Positions 36,194-45,660 of a DNA stretch of 64,000 nt are shown one piece after another. The position numbers and the translations under genes are program-made. The DNA lies in NCBI RefSeq assembly GCF_030690045.1, contig NZ_JAUYHK010000016.1, positions 372,001-436,000 on the forward strand, written 5' to 3'. Under the pieces are notes generated by a model. It did not search any database and was not told where the DNA came from. It saw only the letters and a program-made list of their open reading frames with translations. Source of the stretch: Thalassospira sp. (lineage in GTDB: Bacteria; Pseudomonadota; Alphaproteobacteria; Rhodospirillales; Thalassospiraceae). How positions within the stretch are numbered: the stretch's first letter is position 1; each line of letters begins with the position of its first letter.

Positions 36194-38529
36194 TGTCTGA
36201 CATGAATACTGGCATCAAACAGGTCGCCGTCATTGGCGCCGGTGTGATGGGGGCCGGAATCGCCGCCCATATCGCCAATTCCGGAACGCCGGTTCTGTTG
36301 CTTGACATCGTTCCGGACGGCGCATCGGACCGCAATGTGATTGCCACCAGTGCGGTCGCAAAACTGCAAAAGGCCGACCCGGCCCCGTTCATGAACAAAC
36401 GTGCCGCAAATCTGATCACTTGCGGCAATATCGAGGATGACCTTGGCAAAATTACCGAGTGCGACTGGATCATCGAGGCGGTGATTGAACGCCTCGATAT
36501 CAAGCAGGCGCTTTACAAAAAAATCGGGGCGGTTCGCAAATCGGGATCGGTGGTGTCATCCAACACATCAACCATTCCGCTTGCCACCCTGATTGACGGC
36601 ATGGAAACCGGTTTCGCCCGCGATTTCATCATCACCCATTTTTTCAATCCGCCGCGTTATATGCGGTTGCTGGAACTGGTTGCAAGCCCCGCCACGCGCG
36701 ATGGTGTGATCGATAAAATCACGCAATTTGCCGATCATCGTCTGGGTAAAACCTGTATCACCTGCCATGACAAACCGGGCTTTATCGCCAACCGTCTGGG
36801 GGTTTACTGGATTCAGGCTGCCATGACCGAGGCGATGGATCGTCATCTAACCGTTGAAGAAGCCGACAGTGTGATTGGCCGTCCCTTTGGCATTCCCAAA
36901 ACCGGCGTTTTTGGCCTGATGGATCTGGTCGGGCTGGATTTGATGCCCCATGTGCAGGCCAGCATGGCCGGGGCCCTGCCAAAATCGGACCCGTTTCATG
37001 CCATTTACCGCGAGTCTGATCTGGTCAAAAATCTGATTGCCGATGGCTATACCGGTCGCAAGGGCAAGGGCGGCTTTTACCGCCTTAATCGCAGTGGTGG
37101 CGAAAAGGTCAAGGAATCGGTCAATCTTGCCACCGGTGACTTCGCCAAATCGCAAAAAGCCCGCCTTGAAAGTGTCCGTGCCGCCGGAAAAAACCCGCAC
37201 AGCCTGATGAATTTCCCGGACAAGGGGGGGGAATATGGTCGTGCTGTTATGGGTAAAACCCTAGGCTATGCCGCCTTTATCGCCGAAGAAGCCGCAACCG
37301 CCATCCCGGATGTCGATGAGGCGATGAAGCTGGGCTATAACTGGAAAACCGGCCCGTTCGAGTTGATCGACGCGATTGGCGTTGATGCCCTGATTGCGAT
37401 GCTTACCGCCGACGGGATCGACATCCCGCCGCTTCTGCAAAAGGCCGCAGGAAAATCGTTTTACAAAGTCACGGATGGCAAACTCTTTTGCCTTGGCTTT
37501 GACGGCGATTATGCCGAAGTCATCCGCCCCGACGGAGTCCTGTTGCTGGAAGACATCAAACGCCGGTCCGAACCGGTGGCCGGCAACCGGTCGGCATCGC
37601 TTTGGGATATTGGCGATGGCGTCGCCTGCCTTGAATTTCATACCAAAATGAATGCGCTGGATGCCGATGTGATGGCGATGCTCAAAACATCAATCCGCAC
37701 GGTAAAAAAACAGTTCAAGGCAATGGTGGTTTATAACGAAGGCAGCAATTTTTCTGCCGGGGCCAATCTGGGGCTGGCGCTGTTTGCCGCCAATATCGCC
37801 GTCTGGCCGGAAATTGAAAACCTGATTGAAACCGGACAGGCAACTTACAAAGCCCTGAAATATGCACCTTTCCCGGTTGTCGGCGCACCGTCCGGGCTGG
37901 CACTGGGCGGCGGGTGCGAGGTATTATTGCATTGTGACGCAGTACAGGCCCATGCCGAAACCTATGTCGGGCTGGTTGAACCCGGGGTCGGGTTGATCCC
38001 GGCATGGGGCGGTTGCAAGGAAATGATCCGGCGTTGGTCCGAAAACCCGAAATTTCCCAAAGGCCCGATGGCCGCATCCGCCAAGGCATTTGAAATCATC
38101 AGTGTCGCCACCGTCGCCAAATCGGCGTTCGAGGCAAAGGAACATCTGTTTTTCCGCCCTGATGACGGCATCACAATGAACCGCAACCGGCTGTTGCAGG
38201 ATGCAAAAACCCGCGCACTGGCAATGGTCGAAGGTTACGAAGCCCCGACTGAAATCACGTATCGCCTGCCCGGCGAAACGGCACGGGTGGCCTTTGAAAT
38301 GGCGGTTGACGGTTTCTGGCGGTTGGGCAAGGCCACCGATTATGACCGCGTGGTAGCAGGCGAACTGGCCCGTACACTGGCCGGGGGCGATACCGATATC
38401 ACACAGGAATTGTCCGAAGACGACATGCTGGAACTCGAACGCGAGGGGTTCATGCGACTGGTGCGCAATCCCGGAACACTGGCCCGTGTCGAACATATGT
38501 TGCTGACCGGCAAACCCTTGCGGAACTGA
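36193..38529 (+). CDS. Bifunctional 3-hydroxyacyl-CoA dehydrogenase / enoyl-CoA hydratase (FadB/FadN-like)
   Basis: The 778-residue protein starts with the NAD-binding 3-hydroxyacyl-CoA dehydrogenase (VAVIGAGVMGAGIAAHIANSG; IITHFFNPPRYMRLLELV; KPGFIANRLGVY) in residues 1-320. A second dehydrogenase-type domain (about 355-445) and a crotonase fold (about 475-680; FSAGANLGLALFAANI, GLALGGGCEVLLHCDAV, ETYVGLVEPGVGLIPAWGGCKEM) follow. This domain order, dehydrogenase first, is that of B. subtilis FadN rather than E. coli FadB. It catalyses hydration and oxidation steps of beta-oxidation. It overlaps the thiolase stop by one base. Confidence 0.93.
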   Translation: MSDMNTGIKQVAVIGAGVMGAGIAAHIANSGTPVLLLDIVPDGASDRNVIATSAVAKLQKADPAPFMNKRAANLITCGNIEDDLGKITECDWIIEAVIERLDIKQALYKKIGAVRKSGSVVSSNTSTIPLATLIDGMETGFARDFIITHFFNPPRYMRLLELVASPATRDGVIDKITQFADHRLGKTCITCHDKPGFIANRLGVYWIQAAMTEAMDRHLTVEEADSVIGRPFGIPKTGVFGLMDLVGLDLMPHVQASMAGALPKSDPFHAIYRESDLVKNLIADGYTGRKGKGGFYRLNRSGGEKVKESVNLATGDFAKSQKARLESVRAAGKNPHSLMNFPDKGGEYGRAVMGKTLGYAAFIAEEAATAIPDVDEAMKLGYNWKTGPFELIDAIGVDALIAMLTADGIDIPPLLQKAAGKSFYKVTDGKLFCLGFDGDYAEVIRPDGVLLLEDIKRRSEPVAGNRSASLWDIGDGVACLEFHTKMNALDADVMAMLKTSIRTVKKQFKAMVVYNEGSNFSAGANLGLALFAANIAVWPEIENLIETGQATYKALKYAPFPVVGAPSGLALGGGCEVLLHCDAVQAHAETYVGLVEPGVGLIPAWGGCKEMIRRWSENPKFPKGPMAASAKAFEIISVATVAKSAFEAKEHLFFRPDDGITMNRNRLLQDAKTRALAMVEGYEAPTEITYRLPGETARVAFEMAVDGFWRLGKATDYDRVVAGELARTLAGGDTDITQELSEDDMLELEREGFMRLVRNPGTLARVEHMLLTGKPLRN

Positions 38530-38539
38530 GGAAAAAACA

Positions 38540-40324
38540 ATGGCACATTACAAGGCACCGCTGCGCGACATGCGTTTTGTCCTGACCGAACTGTTTGATT
38601 ACAACGACATCAACCAGTTGCCCGGTTGCGAGGATTTCACCCCCGATGTGGTTGATGCAGTTCTCGAAGAAGCCGCCAAAATCTGCGAAGAAGTTTTGCT
38701 TCCGCTGAACCGGACCGGCGACGAAGAAGGCTGTCACTGGGAAGATGGCGTTGTCACAACCCCCAAGGGTTTCAAGGATGCCTATCAGACATTTGCCGAA
38801 GGCGGGTGGACCGGGATTGCCTGTGATCCCGCCTATGGCGGACAGGGCGCGCCCAAAACCCTGAATGCGCTGGTCGAGGAAATGATCTGTTCGGCCAATC
38901 TCTCCTTTGGCATGTATCCGGGGTTAAGCTATGGGGCCTATGCCGCCCTGCACAGTCATGCGTCGGACGACATCAAAACCAGATATCTGCCCAAAATGGT
39001 CGCAGGCACATGGGCCGGAACCATGTGCCTGACCGAACCCCATTGCGGCACCGATCTGGGCATCATCCGCACCAAAGCCGAACCGCGCAACGATGGCAGC
39101 TATGCCATCACCGGCACAAAGATTTTCATCTCGGCCGGGGAACATGACCTGACGGAAAACATCATCCATCTGGTTCTGGCAAAATTGCCTGATGCACCCA
39201 AGGGAACCAAGGGCATTTCCCTGTTCATCGTGCCGAAATTCATGGTTGATGACGATGGATCATTAGGGGATCGCAACAAGGTCAAATGCGGGTCGATTGA
39301 ACACAAGATGGGCATCAAGGCATCTTCGACCTGTGTGATGAATTTCGATGGTGCCACCGGCTGGCTGGTGGGTGAACCCCATCAGGGCATGCCCGCCATG
39401 TTCACCATGATGAATCAGGAACGCCTGTCCGTTGGCATTCAGGGGCTTGGCCTTGGCGAGGCATCCCGTCAGGGGGCAGCAAGTTACGCCCGCGACCGGT
39501 TGCAGGGCCGCGCCCTGACCGGGCCGAAATCCCCGGAAAAAGAAGCAGACAGCCTGCTGGTACATCCCGATGTCCGGCGGATGTTATTGACCCAGCGTGC
39601 CTGTAACGAAGGATCGCGGGCAATGGGCATCTGGGTGGCCCGTGCGCTTGACACCATGAAACATCATCCTGACCCGGCGCAGCGCGAAGAAGCCGATGAA
39701 TTCGTGCAGTTGATGACCCCGATCGTCAAGGCGCTGTTTACCGATTGGGGGTTTGAAACCACCAATCTGGGCGTTCAGGTGCTGGGCGGGCATGGGTATA
39801 TCCGCGAATGGGGCATGGAACAATATGTCCGCGATGCCCGCATCGCCCAGATTTACGAAGGTACCAACGGCATTCAGGCCCTTGATCTGGTCGGGCGTAA
39901 ATTGCCCGCCAAAGCCGGACGTTATTTGCGGCGTTTTTTCCACCCGGTGCAAAATTACATCGAATCCCATGTCGGCGATGAAGAACTGGGCGATTTTGTG
40001 CAACCCCTTGCCAAGGCGTTCATGCGCCTGCAACAGGCCACCGGCGAAATCGCGCAGCGCGGCCTGAAAAACCCCGACGAGGCCGGGGCGGCGGCAACCG
40101 ACTATTTGCGGCTGTTTGGTCTGGTTGCGGTTGCCTATATGTGGGCGCAGATGGCCGAAATCGCCCTTGCCAAGGCTGATAATGACCCCGAAGGTTTTTA
40201 TCGCACCAAGCTGGTCACGGCCAAATTTTATATGGAACGCATCCTGCCGCAAACCGGTGCATTGTTTTCGGCCATCATGTCGGGTTCTGCCACCATGATG
40301 GCAATGGATGAGGATGCATTCTGA
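38540..40324 (+). CDS. Acyl-CoA dehydrogenase (FadE-type with C-terminal extension)
   Basis: The 594-residue flavoenzyme has an N-terminal helical part, a catalytic centre around MCLTEPHCGTDLGIIRTKA, GTKIFISAGEHDLTENIIHLVLAK and HKMGIKASSTCVMNFDGATGWLVGE, and a C-terminal region with LGGHGYIREWGMEQYVRDARIAQIYEGTNGIQALDLVGRKL. A further domain of about 150 residues follows. The length places it with the 590-600-residue long-chain FadE/AcdA branch. It introduces the first double bond of beta-oxidation. It starts 10 bases after the previous gene. Confidence 0.93.
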   Translation: MAHYKAPLRDMRFVLTELFDYNDINQLPGCEDFTPDVVDAVLEEAAKICEEVLLPLNRTGDEEGCHWEDGVVTTPKGFKDAYQTFAEGGWTGIACDPAYGGQGAPKTLNALVEEMICSANLSFGMYPGLSYGAYAALHSHASDDIKTRYLPKMVAGTWAGTMCLTEPHCGTDLGIIRTKAEPRNDGSYAITGTKIFISAGEHDLTENIIHLVLAKLPDAPKGTKGISLFIVPKFMVDDDGSLGDRNKVKCGSIEHKMGIKASSTCVMNFDGATGWLVGEPHQGMPAMFTMMNQERLSVGIQGLGLGEASRQGAASYARDRLQGRALTGPKSPEKEADSLLVHPDVRRMLLTQRACNEGSRAMGIWVARALDTMKHHPDPAQREEADEFVQLMTPIVKALFTDWGFETTNLGVQVLGGHGYIREWGMEQYVRDARIAQIYEGTNGIQALDLVGRKLPAKAGRYLRRFFHPVQNYIESHVGDEELGDFVQPLAKAFMRLQQATGEIAQRGLKNPDEAGAAATDYLRLFGLVAVAYMWAQMAEIALAKADNDPEGFYRTKLVTAKFYMERILPQTGALFSAIMSGSATMMAMDEDAF

Positions 40325-40373
40325 TCATGGCCCCGCGTCACAGCCCTGTTTGTTTTCAAGACCGGAGGATGTC

Positions 40374-40907
40374 GTGAATCTGTTGTTCCGGCTGATCCGT
40401 ATCCTGATTCTGGCGCGGCTGCGACCGTCCCTGAACCCGTTGGCATTATCAAGTGTCGCCTTTCGCACCTGGCCGACCGACCTTGATATCAACATCCATA
40501 TGACCAATTCACGTTATTTCGCCCTGATGGATCTGGGCCGGACCGAATTGATGCTGCGCACCGGCATTGTACGGCAGGCCTTCAAACACAAATGGCAACC
40601 GGTGATCACAATATCGACCATGCGGTTCAAACGCTCGATCAAACCGTTTCAACGCTTCACCCTCGAAACACAGGCGCTGTTTTGGGATGAAAAGGGCTTT
40701 TACGTCGAACAACGGTTTGTCGCCGATGGTAAAACCCTGGCCCTTGCATTGGTCAAGGCGGTGTTTGTCGGCCCGCATGGCGTGGTCCGCCCCGATCATG
40801 TCTGTGCGCTGGTCGGGATGAAAACCGGGTCCCCCGACATGCCGGACTGGCTGGCGGGATGGACCGATATCGAAAGCGCCATCGAAGCCCGTCTTGCGGC
40901 GATTTAG
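40374..40907 (+). CDS. Hot-dog-fold acyl-CoA thioesterase (THEM6-like)
   Basis: The 177-residue protein has an N-terminal hydrophobic segment (VNLLFRLIRILILARLRPSL) and a hot-dog domain containing TDLDINIHMTNSRYFALMDLGRTELM and FKRSIKPFQRFTLETQALFWDEKGFYVEQRFV. The D-N-x-H-x-N-x-x-Y pattern is the active-site feature of 4HBT thioesterases. It probably removes acyl groups from CoA and may be membrane-associated. GTG 40374 lies seven bases after GGAGG. It sits inside the beta-oxidation operon. It could also be a lipid chaperone rather than a catalyst. Confidence 0.8.
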   Translation: MNLLFRLIRILILARLRPSLNPLALSSVAFRTWPTDLDINIHMTNSRYFALMDLGRTELMLRTGIVRQAFKHKWQPVITISTMRFKRSIKPFQRFTLETQALFWDEKGFYVEQRFVADGKTLALALVKAVFVGPHGVVRPDHVCALVGMKTGSPDMPDWLAGWTDIESAIEARLAAI

Positions 40908-40921
40908 GAAAGGAAAAAACA

Positions 40922-41764
40922 ATGTCGTCAAGCGACGCGGTCTTGCTGCATATCGATCAACATATCGCCACCATCACGCTGAACCGTCCGGCCCGCCTCA
41001 ATGCGCTGGATCAGGCGATGACCAAAGGATTGATGGAGGCCCTTGACCGGATCGAGGCAGCCGGAAACAGCATCGGCGCGGTGGTATTGCGCGGCAGTGG
41101 CGGCACCTTTATGGCCGGGGGAGATGTCAGGTTTTTCCATGATTTGCTGCATCAAACCGACATCCCGGCAACAGAAGCCTCATCCACCATCCGCACCATG
41201 ATTAATCAGGTCCATCAGGTTATTTTGCGCCTGACCACCCTGCCCCAGCCGGTTATCGCCCGTGTGGATGGCGCAGTTGCCGGGTTTGGCATCAGTTTGA
41301 TGAATGCGTGTGATCTGGCGATTGCCGCTGAAGATACCATTTTCACGCTTGCCTATTGCCATATCGGCACATCGCCCGATGGCGGCGCGACCCATTCGCT
41401 GGTCAGGCTGGTCGGCATGAAAAAGGCCAAGGAAATTGCCCTGCTGGGCGGCCGGTTTGATGCGCATGAGGCCGAACGCCTGGGGCTGATCAATCAGGTG
41501 GTTGCCAGTGCCGACCTTGATGCCGCCACCACTGCCCTTGCCATCCGGCTTGCTAACGGCCCGCGTCATGCCCTAGCCCAGACCAAGGCGCTGCTAAATG
41601 CTGCCCCCGGCAATTCCTTGCCAGAACAGCTTGCCGCCGAGGCGGACGCCTTTGCCGCCTGCACGTTTGATCCTGATTTTTATGAAGGTGTTACTGCCTT
41701 TATCGAAAAGCGCAAACCGGCTTTTGGGAACCCCGCAACATCGCGACAGGGAACCGCATTATGA
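40922..41764 (+). CDS. Enoyl-CoA hydratase/isomerase family protein
   Basis: The 280-residue crotonase-fold protein has ATITLNRPARLNALDQAMTKGL, the oxyanion-hole segments GGTFMAGGDVRFFHDLL and DGAVAGFGISLMNACDLAIA, then TLAYCHIGTSPDGGATHSLVRLVG. The Asp in the second motif and a divergent Glu pattern make a hydratase or isomerase role plausible but not certain. It is coupled at both ends: 14 bases after the thioesterase, and its TGA overlaps the ATG of the SDR gene by four bases. Confidence 0.85.
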   Translation: MSSSDAVLLHIDQHIATITLNRPARLNALDQAMTKGLMEALDRIEAAGNSIGAVVLRGSGGTFMAGGDVRFFHDLLHQTDIPATEASSTIRTMINQVHQVILRLTTLPQPVIARVDGAVAGFGISLMNACDLAIAAEDTIFTLAYCHIGTSPDGGATHSLVRLVGMKKAKEIALLGGRFDAHEAERLGLINQVVASADLDAATTALAIRLANGPRHALAQTKALLNAAPGNSLPEQLAAEADAFAACTFDPDFYEGVTAFIEKRKPAFGNPATSRQGTAL

Positions 41765-42669
41765 CTGACGCCACGACCGGTCTTAAAGGAAAAACATTGT
41801 TCATCACCGGGGCATCACGCGGCATTGGCAAGGCGATTGCCCTGCGTGCGGCGCGTGACGGAGCCAATATCGCCATCATCGCCAAAACCGATGAACCGCA
41901 CCCGAAACTGCCCGGCACCATTCATACTGCTGCCGCCGAAATCGAGGCCGCCGGGGGCCGGGCCTTGCCGATTAAAACCGATATCCGCGATGAAAACGAG
42001 ATTGCCGATGCGGTGGCGCACACAGTCGAAACCTTTGGCGGTATCGACATTCTGATCAACAATGCCAGCGCGATCAACCTGACCCCGACCCTGCAAACCC
42101 CGATGTCGCGGTTCGACCTGATGCATCAGGTCAATAGCCGCGCCACCTTTGCCTGTGCGCAGGCCTGCCTGCCGCATTTGCTGGCGGCGGATAACCCCCA
42201 TATCCTGACCATGTCGCCGCCACTTAATCTCAGCCCGCACTGGTTTGCCAACCACACCGCCTATACGATGTCCAAATATGGCATGAGTCTGGTAACACTG
42301 GGTCTGGCTGCCGAATTTACCGGCAAGGTCGGTATTAATTCCCTGTGGCCGGTCACGGTGATTGATACTGCCGCGTTGAGCATGATTCCCGGCATTGACA
42401 CCGGACACGCCCGTCATCCCGACATTATCGCCGATGCCGCCCATGCCCTGTTATGCGCCCCGGCACAACAGATTACCGGTGGTTTCTTTACCGACGAAGA
42501 CGTGTTGCGTGCCATCGGCATCACCGACCCGGACCGCTATAACCTGTCACCCGACAAAACCCCGATGCCCGATTTTTTTCATGAACCGGAACATAATGGC
42601 CGCAATGACCCGGCGGTCGCCCGGCTGCTGGACCTGCTTGCGGCATCGTATAACTTTTCTGCCACATAA
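41761..42669 (+). CDS. HSDL2-like short-chain dehydrogenase
   Basis: The 302-residue SDR has TGASRGIGKAIALRAARDGANIAI (cofactor binding), NNASAINL and the catalytic YTMSKYGMS (YxxxK). Its N-terminal GKTLFITGASRGIGKAI, the AKTDEPHPKLPGTIHTAAAEIEAAGG insertion and the PLNLSPHWFANHTAYTMSKYGMS motif are characteristic of the hydroxysteroid dehydrogenase-like protein 2 branch. Animal HSDL2 carries an added C-terminal SCP2 domain that is absent here but present as a separate gene at 30345. It is the last gene of the operon and is followed by a terminator. Confidence 0.85.
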   Translation: MTDATTGLKGKTLFITGASRGIGKAIALRAARDGANIAIIAKTDEPHPKLPGTIHTAAAEIEAAGGRALPIKTDIRDENEIADAVAHTVETFGGIDILINNASAINLTPTLQTPMSRFDLMHQVNSRATFACAQACLPHLLAADNPHILTMSPPLNLSPHWFANHTAYTMSKYGMSLVTLGLAAEFTGKVGINSLWPVTVIDTAALSMIPGIDTGHARHPDIIADAAHALLCAPAQQITGGFFTDEDVLRAIGITDPDRYNLSPDKTPMPDFFHEPEHNGRNDPAVARLLDLLAASYNFSAT

Positions 42670-42683
42670 TGGCACAAAAGATC

Positions 42684-42711
42684 GGTGTCAGGGTGTGTGT
42701 GCCCTGACACC
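42684..42711 (+). other. Inverted repeat after the beta-oxidation operon
   Basis: GGTGTCAGGG and CCCTGACACC form a perfect 10-bp stem with an 8-base (GT)n loop, 15 bases after the SDR stop. There is no proper T tract. A second hairpin with a T run follows at 42762, so this may be a 3'-end stabiliser. Confidence 0.6.
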
Positions 42712-42761
42712 GTTTGGGGCCTGTCACATTGATGTGGTGGGTCCTTATCGCCCGCTGAACT

Positions 42762-42790
42762 GGCCCGCCCTTTGGGGTGGGCCTTTTTTT
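42762..42790 (+). terminator. Rho-independent terminator of the beta-oxidation operon
   Basis: GGCCCGCCC and GGTGGGCC pair (one G.T) around a short loop and are followed by seven T residues. Confidence 0.85.
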
Positions 42791-42837
42791 GGCGACCTGA
42801 TTGTATTGGCCGTGCAGTCACATGGAATGCAATAGAA

Positions 42838-42869
42838 AAGGCGCCACCTGTTTGCACGGATGGCGCCTT
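42838..42869 (-). terminator. Terminator downstream of the 42898-43377 gene
   Basis: AAGGCGCCA and TGGCGCCTT form a 9-bp stem with a 14-base loop; on the minus strand the stem runs into TTTTCTATTG. It separates the convergent units. Confidence 0.65.
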
Positions 42870-42897
42870 GAAATCATTCTGAAAACCGGTTTTTTGT

Positions 42898-43377
42898 TCA
42901 GGAAGCCTGACGTTCCAGAGACTGACGCGGCATCACGCGGCTGTTACGCGCCGGGGTCGGCAACATCATTTGCACCTGAAGGGCAAGAGCAAGGTCCTGA
43001 AGCGACCCGTCACGATCCAGAAAACACTCGTTCCAGATGCCGTCACGATTGGCCGACAAAAAGGCACAACGCAACATCGCAAAACGGTTGCCGGTATGAC
43101 AATCCTGATCGCGGGTCACATACGCAAACCAACCGGCAATGGCATCATGGGCGGCCTGATCAAGGACGTCCTGAAAATTGCTGTTCACGTCCAGAACTGT
43201 AACATCTTCGCGAAGGGCGGCACGCAACTGGTCAACCAGTCGCTGTTCAGCCACCTCGCCCGAAACACCAAAGGAACGCGTCCAAGCGCGTGCGGTATCG
43301 CGCAGCATCCTGCCCAGCGCAACCGGCTCGGCTGCGGTCGTTTTTTCGGCATGAGGCAAAGACATCTGTTCAAACAT
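42898..43377 (-). CDS. Hypothetical protein downstream of opgGH
   Basis: The 159-residue soluble protein starts MFEQMSLPHAEK. It has no signal peptide and is probably alpha-helical (RMLRDTARAWTRSFGVSGEVAEQRLVDQLRAALREDV, then FQDVLDQAAHDAIAGWFAYVTRDQDCHTGNRFAMLRCAF). An AGGACAG site precedes ATG 43377; upstream in-frame codons are unconserved. It is encoded on the same strand as opgGH with a gap of 143 bases and followed by a terminator. I do not recognise a family. A role in glucan control is possible from position only. Confidence 0.6.
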   Translation of the reverse strand: MFEQMSLPHAEKTTAAEPVALGRMLRDTARAWTRSFGVSGEVAEQRLVDQLRAALREDVTVLDVNSNFQDVLDQAAHDAIAGWFAYVTRDQDCHTGNRFAMLRCAFLSANRDGIWNECFLDRDGSLQDLALALQVQMMLPTPARNSRVMPRQSLERQAS

Positions 43378-43520
43378 TTTCTGTCCTGTCCGGCTTTTAA
43401 GGAATTCATGACGGCGACGGCCAGTCATTTGAATTCAATAATCTTACCGCCGATATTGTGCCATATTTTGCCGAAATCAAGACGATTTAAGGGCAAGTCC
43501 CATGCGTGCCGAACATGGGG

Positions 43521-45626
43521 CTATCCCTTTTTCGCAGGTGCGAAAGAAGTTGATGTTTCAGGATGATCCGAACCGCCAATATTCTGCCCTGCCATGATCT
43601 GGTCCAAAGGCTTGACCGGCCATGACATAATCTTGAATTTCTCCTCGCGCGTCAGGGCTTCAACCCCCAGCCGGGCCAGTTTTTCATAGATGATTCCGAC
43701 CTCAATCTGGGTACGGCGATCCGGTTTTTGTGCCGGTAACAAAGCGCTGTGCAAGGCATTGGCATAGGGATCTTCGATCAGTTGTAACAACCCGTCACGC
43801 ACATCATCCCCCAAACCGGCTTCTTTCAGGCGGTATAGGGCGGCAAGTTCGTCCGGAGTCGCGGTTTCTTCGGGGGTCAGAAACAATCCCATCGCCGCCG
43901 CTTTTTTGCCCAATGCAAGGCTGCTGGACCAATGAGTAAGCCACGGCGAGAACACCAAACCAGCCAAAATCGGCGACAGCCACCAGAAAAACGCCTGATC
44001 GACAAAAATCGCGACCGCCCCCCAGATCAACCCAAGTGCAATAATGCCCTTGTGGGTTTTCAGGGCGGACATAAACGGCACACCGGTATCATCGCGTTCC
44101 TGCGCGTCCCAGCCAACCTGATTTCCGGTCAGAACCGAAAACACAAACCGCGCATGCATCATCATCATGATCGGGGCCTGCAAGGCGGAATAAATCATTT
44201 CAAGCAAACCACTGATCAGCACGGCAAAACCGCCATATTTGCGACGGTCCCGCCCGATAAACACCATCAGCACCGAAATAACCTTCGGCACCACCAGCAT
44301 GCCGATGGTGAAAACAAGCAACATCAGCATTTCAAAAGACCGATCCACCGGCCATTGCGGGAACATGGTGAACTGACCAGGGAAAAAACTGTGTGTCAGG
44401 CGGGCATTTTGCAAGGTCGCCACCGTCGAACTCAGCAAAAGCAACAGCCATAATGGCGAGGAGACAAAGCTCATCACCCCCATGAAAAAATGCAGACGGC
44501 TGAGCGGACGGAATCCATGCGCAAAAATCAGACGCGCATGCTGCATATTACCCTGGCACCAGCGCCGGTCACGAATGGCGTAATCAATCAGGTTGGGTGG
44601 CAATTCTTCCCAACTGCCTTCAAGTTGGGGGATCAACCATACCCGCCACCCGGCCCGGCGCATAAAAGCCGCCTCGACAAAATCATGGCTGAGGATATGT
44701 CCCCCCATCGGAGGCTTGCCCGACAAGACCGGCAATCCGCAACAATCAATAAAGGCCTGCACCCGAATGATCGCGTTATGACCCCAATAATTGCTGCTGC
44801 CCATGCACCAAAACGCCAGCCCCGCCGACATGGTCGGGCCATGCACCCGCGAAATAAACTGCAAGACACGGGCAAACAGGGTCATGCGACCGGTCGGTTG
44901 CGGCGGGGTCTGGATGATCCCCGCATCGGGATTGTTTTCCATCATATAGGCCATATTGACCATCGCCTCGCCCGACATCACACTGTCGGCATCAAAGACG
45001 ATCATATGGTCATAATTGGCCGCATATGTTTCACAGAATTCCTTGAGATTGCCGGATTTGCGTTCAGTGTTTTCCGGGCGGCGGCGAAAGAAAATCTTGC
45101 CGCGCGCATTCAGTTCGGCACAGGTTCGCGCCCACGCCATTTCCTCGGCGATCCAGATATCGGGATCGCGGGTATCTGACAGCACAAAAAAATCAAACGC
45201 ATCAATTTCGCCGGTCGCCACCAGTGATTCATAACTCGCACGCAACCCGGCAAACACCCGGTTCGGACTTTCATTATAAACCGGAATGATCACAACATTT
45301 TTCGACCGCAAACGCCCCTTGCGCTTAATAGGGCGCAGGCGGCGCAATGTGAGGGCGTCCAACCCAAAGGCACGCAAAAACACACCGACAACGCCGGTAT
45401 AAAAGGACAGGGATATCCACGCAAAATTGATGGTGAAAAACGTCACCACTACCGCTTCCATCATGGTCAACTGATCGGCGGCCAGAACATCGGCCATCAT
45501 CCACGACGCATAGGCCGTGGTCACCAGTGCCGCACCAAACAGAAAGAACCGGCGCAATTTTCGACCCGGCCCCGCCAGCCGTACCGCCGGATCAAGGCCT
45601 TCCAGACTTTTCAAATCGTCTTTCAT
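43521..45626 (-). CDS. opgH: Glucans biosynthesis glucosyltransferase OpgH
   Basis: The 701-residue inner-membrane family 2 glycosyltransferase has two N-terminal helices (about 27-75), a cytoplasmic GT domain and several C-terminal helices. The GT domain shows VIIPVYNESPNRVFAGLRASYESL, the D-x-D region FDADSVMSGEAMVNM, LSHDFVEAAFMRRAGWRVW and the Q-x-x-R-W-type RDRRWCQGNMQHARLIF. It builds the beta-1,2-linked glucan backbone from UDP-glucose and passes it to the periplasm. E. coli OpgH is about 145 residues longer, mainly N-terminal. ATG 45626 is preferred; a GTG at 45641 is the alternative. It follows opgG after 34 bases. Confidence 0.93.
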   Translation of the reverse strand: MKDDLKSLEGLDPAVRLAGPGRKLRRFFLFGAALVTTAYASWMMADVLAADQLTMMEAVVVTFFTINFAWISLSFYTGVVGVFLRAFGLDALTLRRLRPIKRKGRLRSKNVVIIPVYNESPNRVFAGLRASYESLVATGEIDAFDFFVLSDTRDPDIWIAEEMAWARTCAELNARGKIFFRRRPENTERKSGNLKEFCETYAANYDHMIVFDADSVMSGEAMVNMAYMMENNPDAGIIQTPPQPTGRMTLFARVLQFISRVHGPTMSAGLAFWCMGSSNYWGHNAIIRVQAFIDCCGLPVLSGKPPMGGHILSHDFVEAAFMRRAGWRVWLIPQLEGSWEELPPNLIDYAIRDRRWCQGNMQHARLIFAHGFRPLSRLHFFMGVMSFVSSPLWLLLLLSSTVATLQNARLTHSFFPGQFTMFPQWPVDRSFEMLMLLVFTIGMLVVPKVISVLMVFIGRDRRKYGGFAVLISGLLEMIYSALQAPIMMMMHARFVFSVLTGNQVGWDAQERDDTGVPFMSALKTHKGIIALGLIWGAVAIFVDQAFFWWLSPILAGLVFSPWLTHWSSSLALGKKAAAMGLFLTPEETATPDELAALYRLKEAGLGDDVRDGLLQLIEDPYANALHSALLPAQKPDRRTQIEVGIIYEKLARLGVEALTREEKFKIMSWPVKPLDQIMAGQNIGGSDHPETSTSFAPAKKG

Positions 45627-45660
45627 CTTTTTATCCCCCACCCGGACAGGCTCATCCGTT

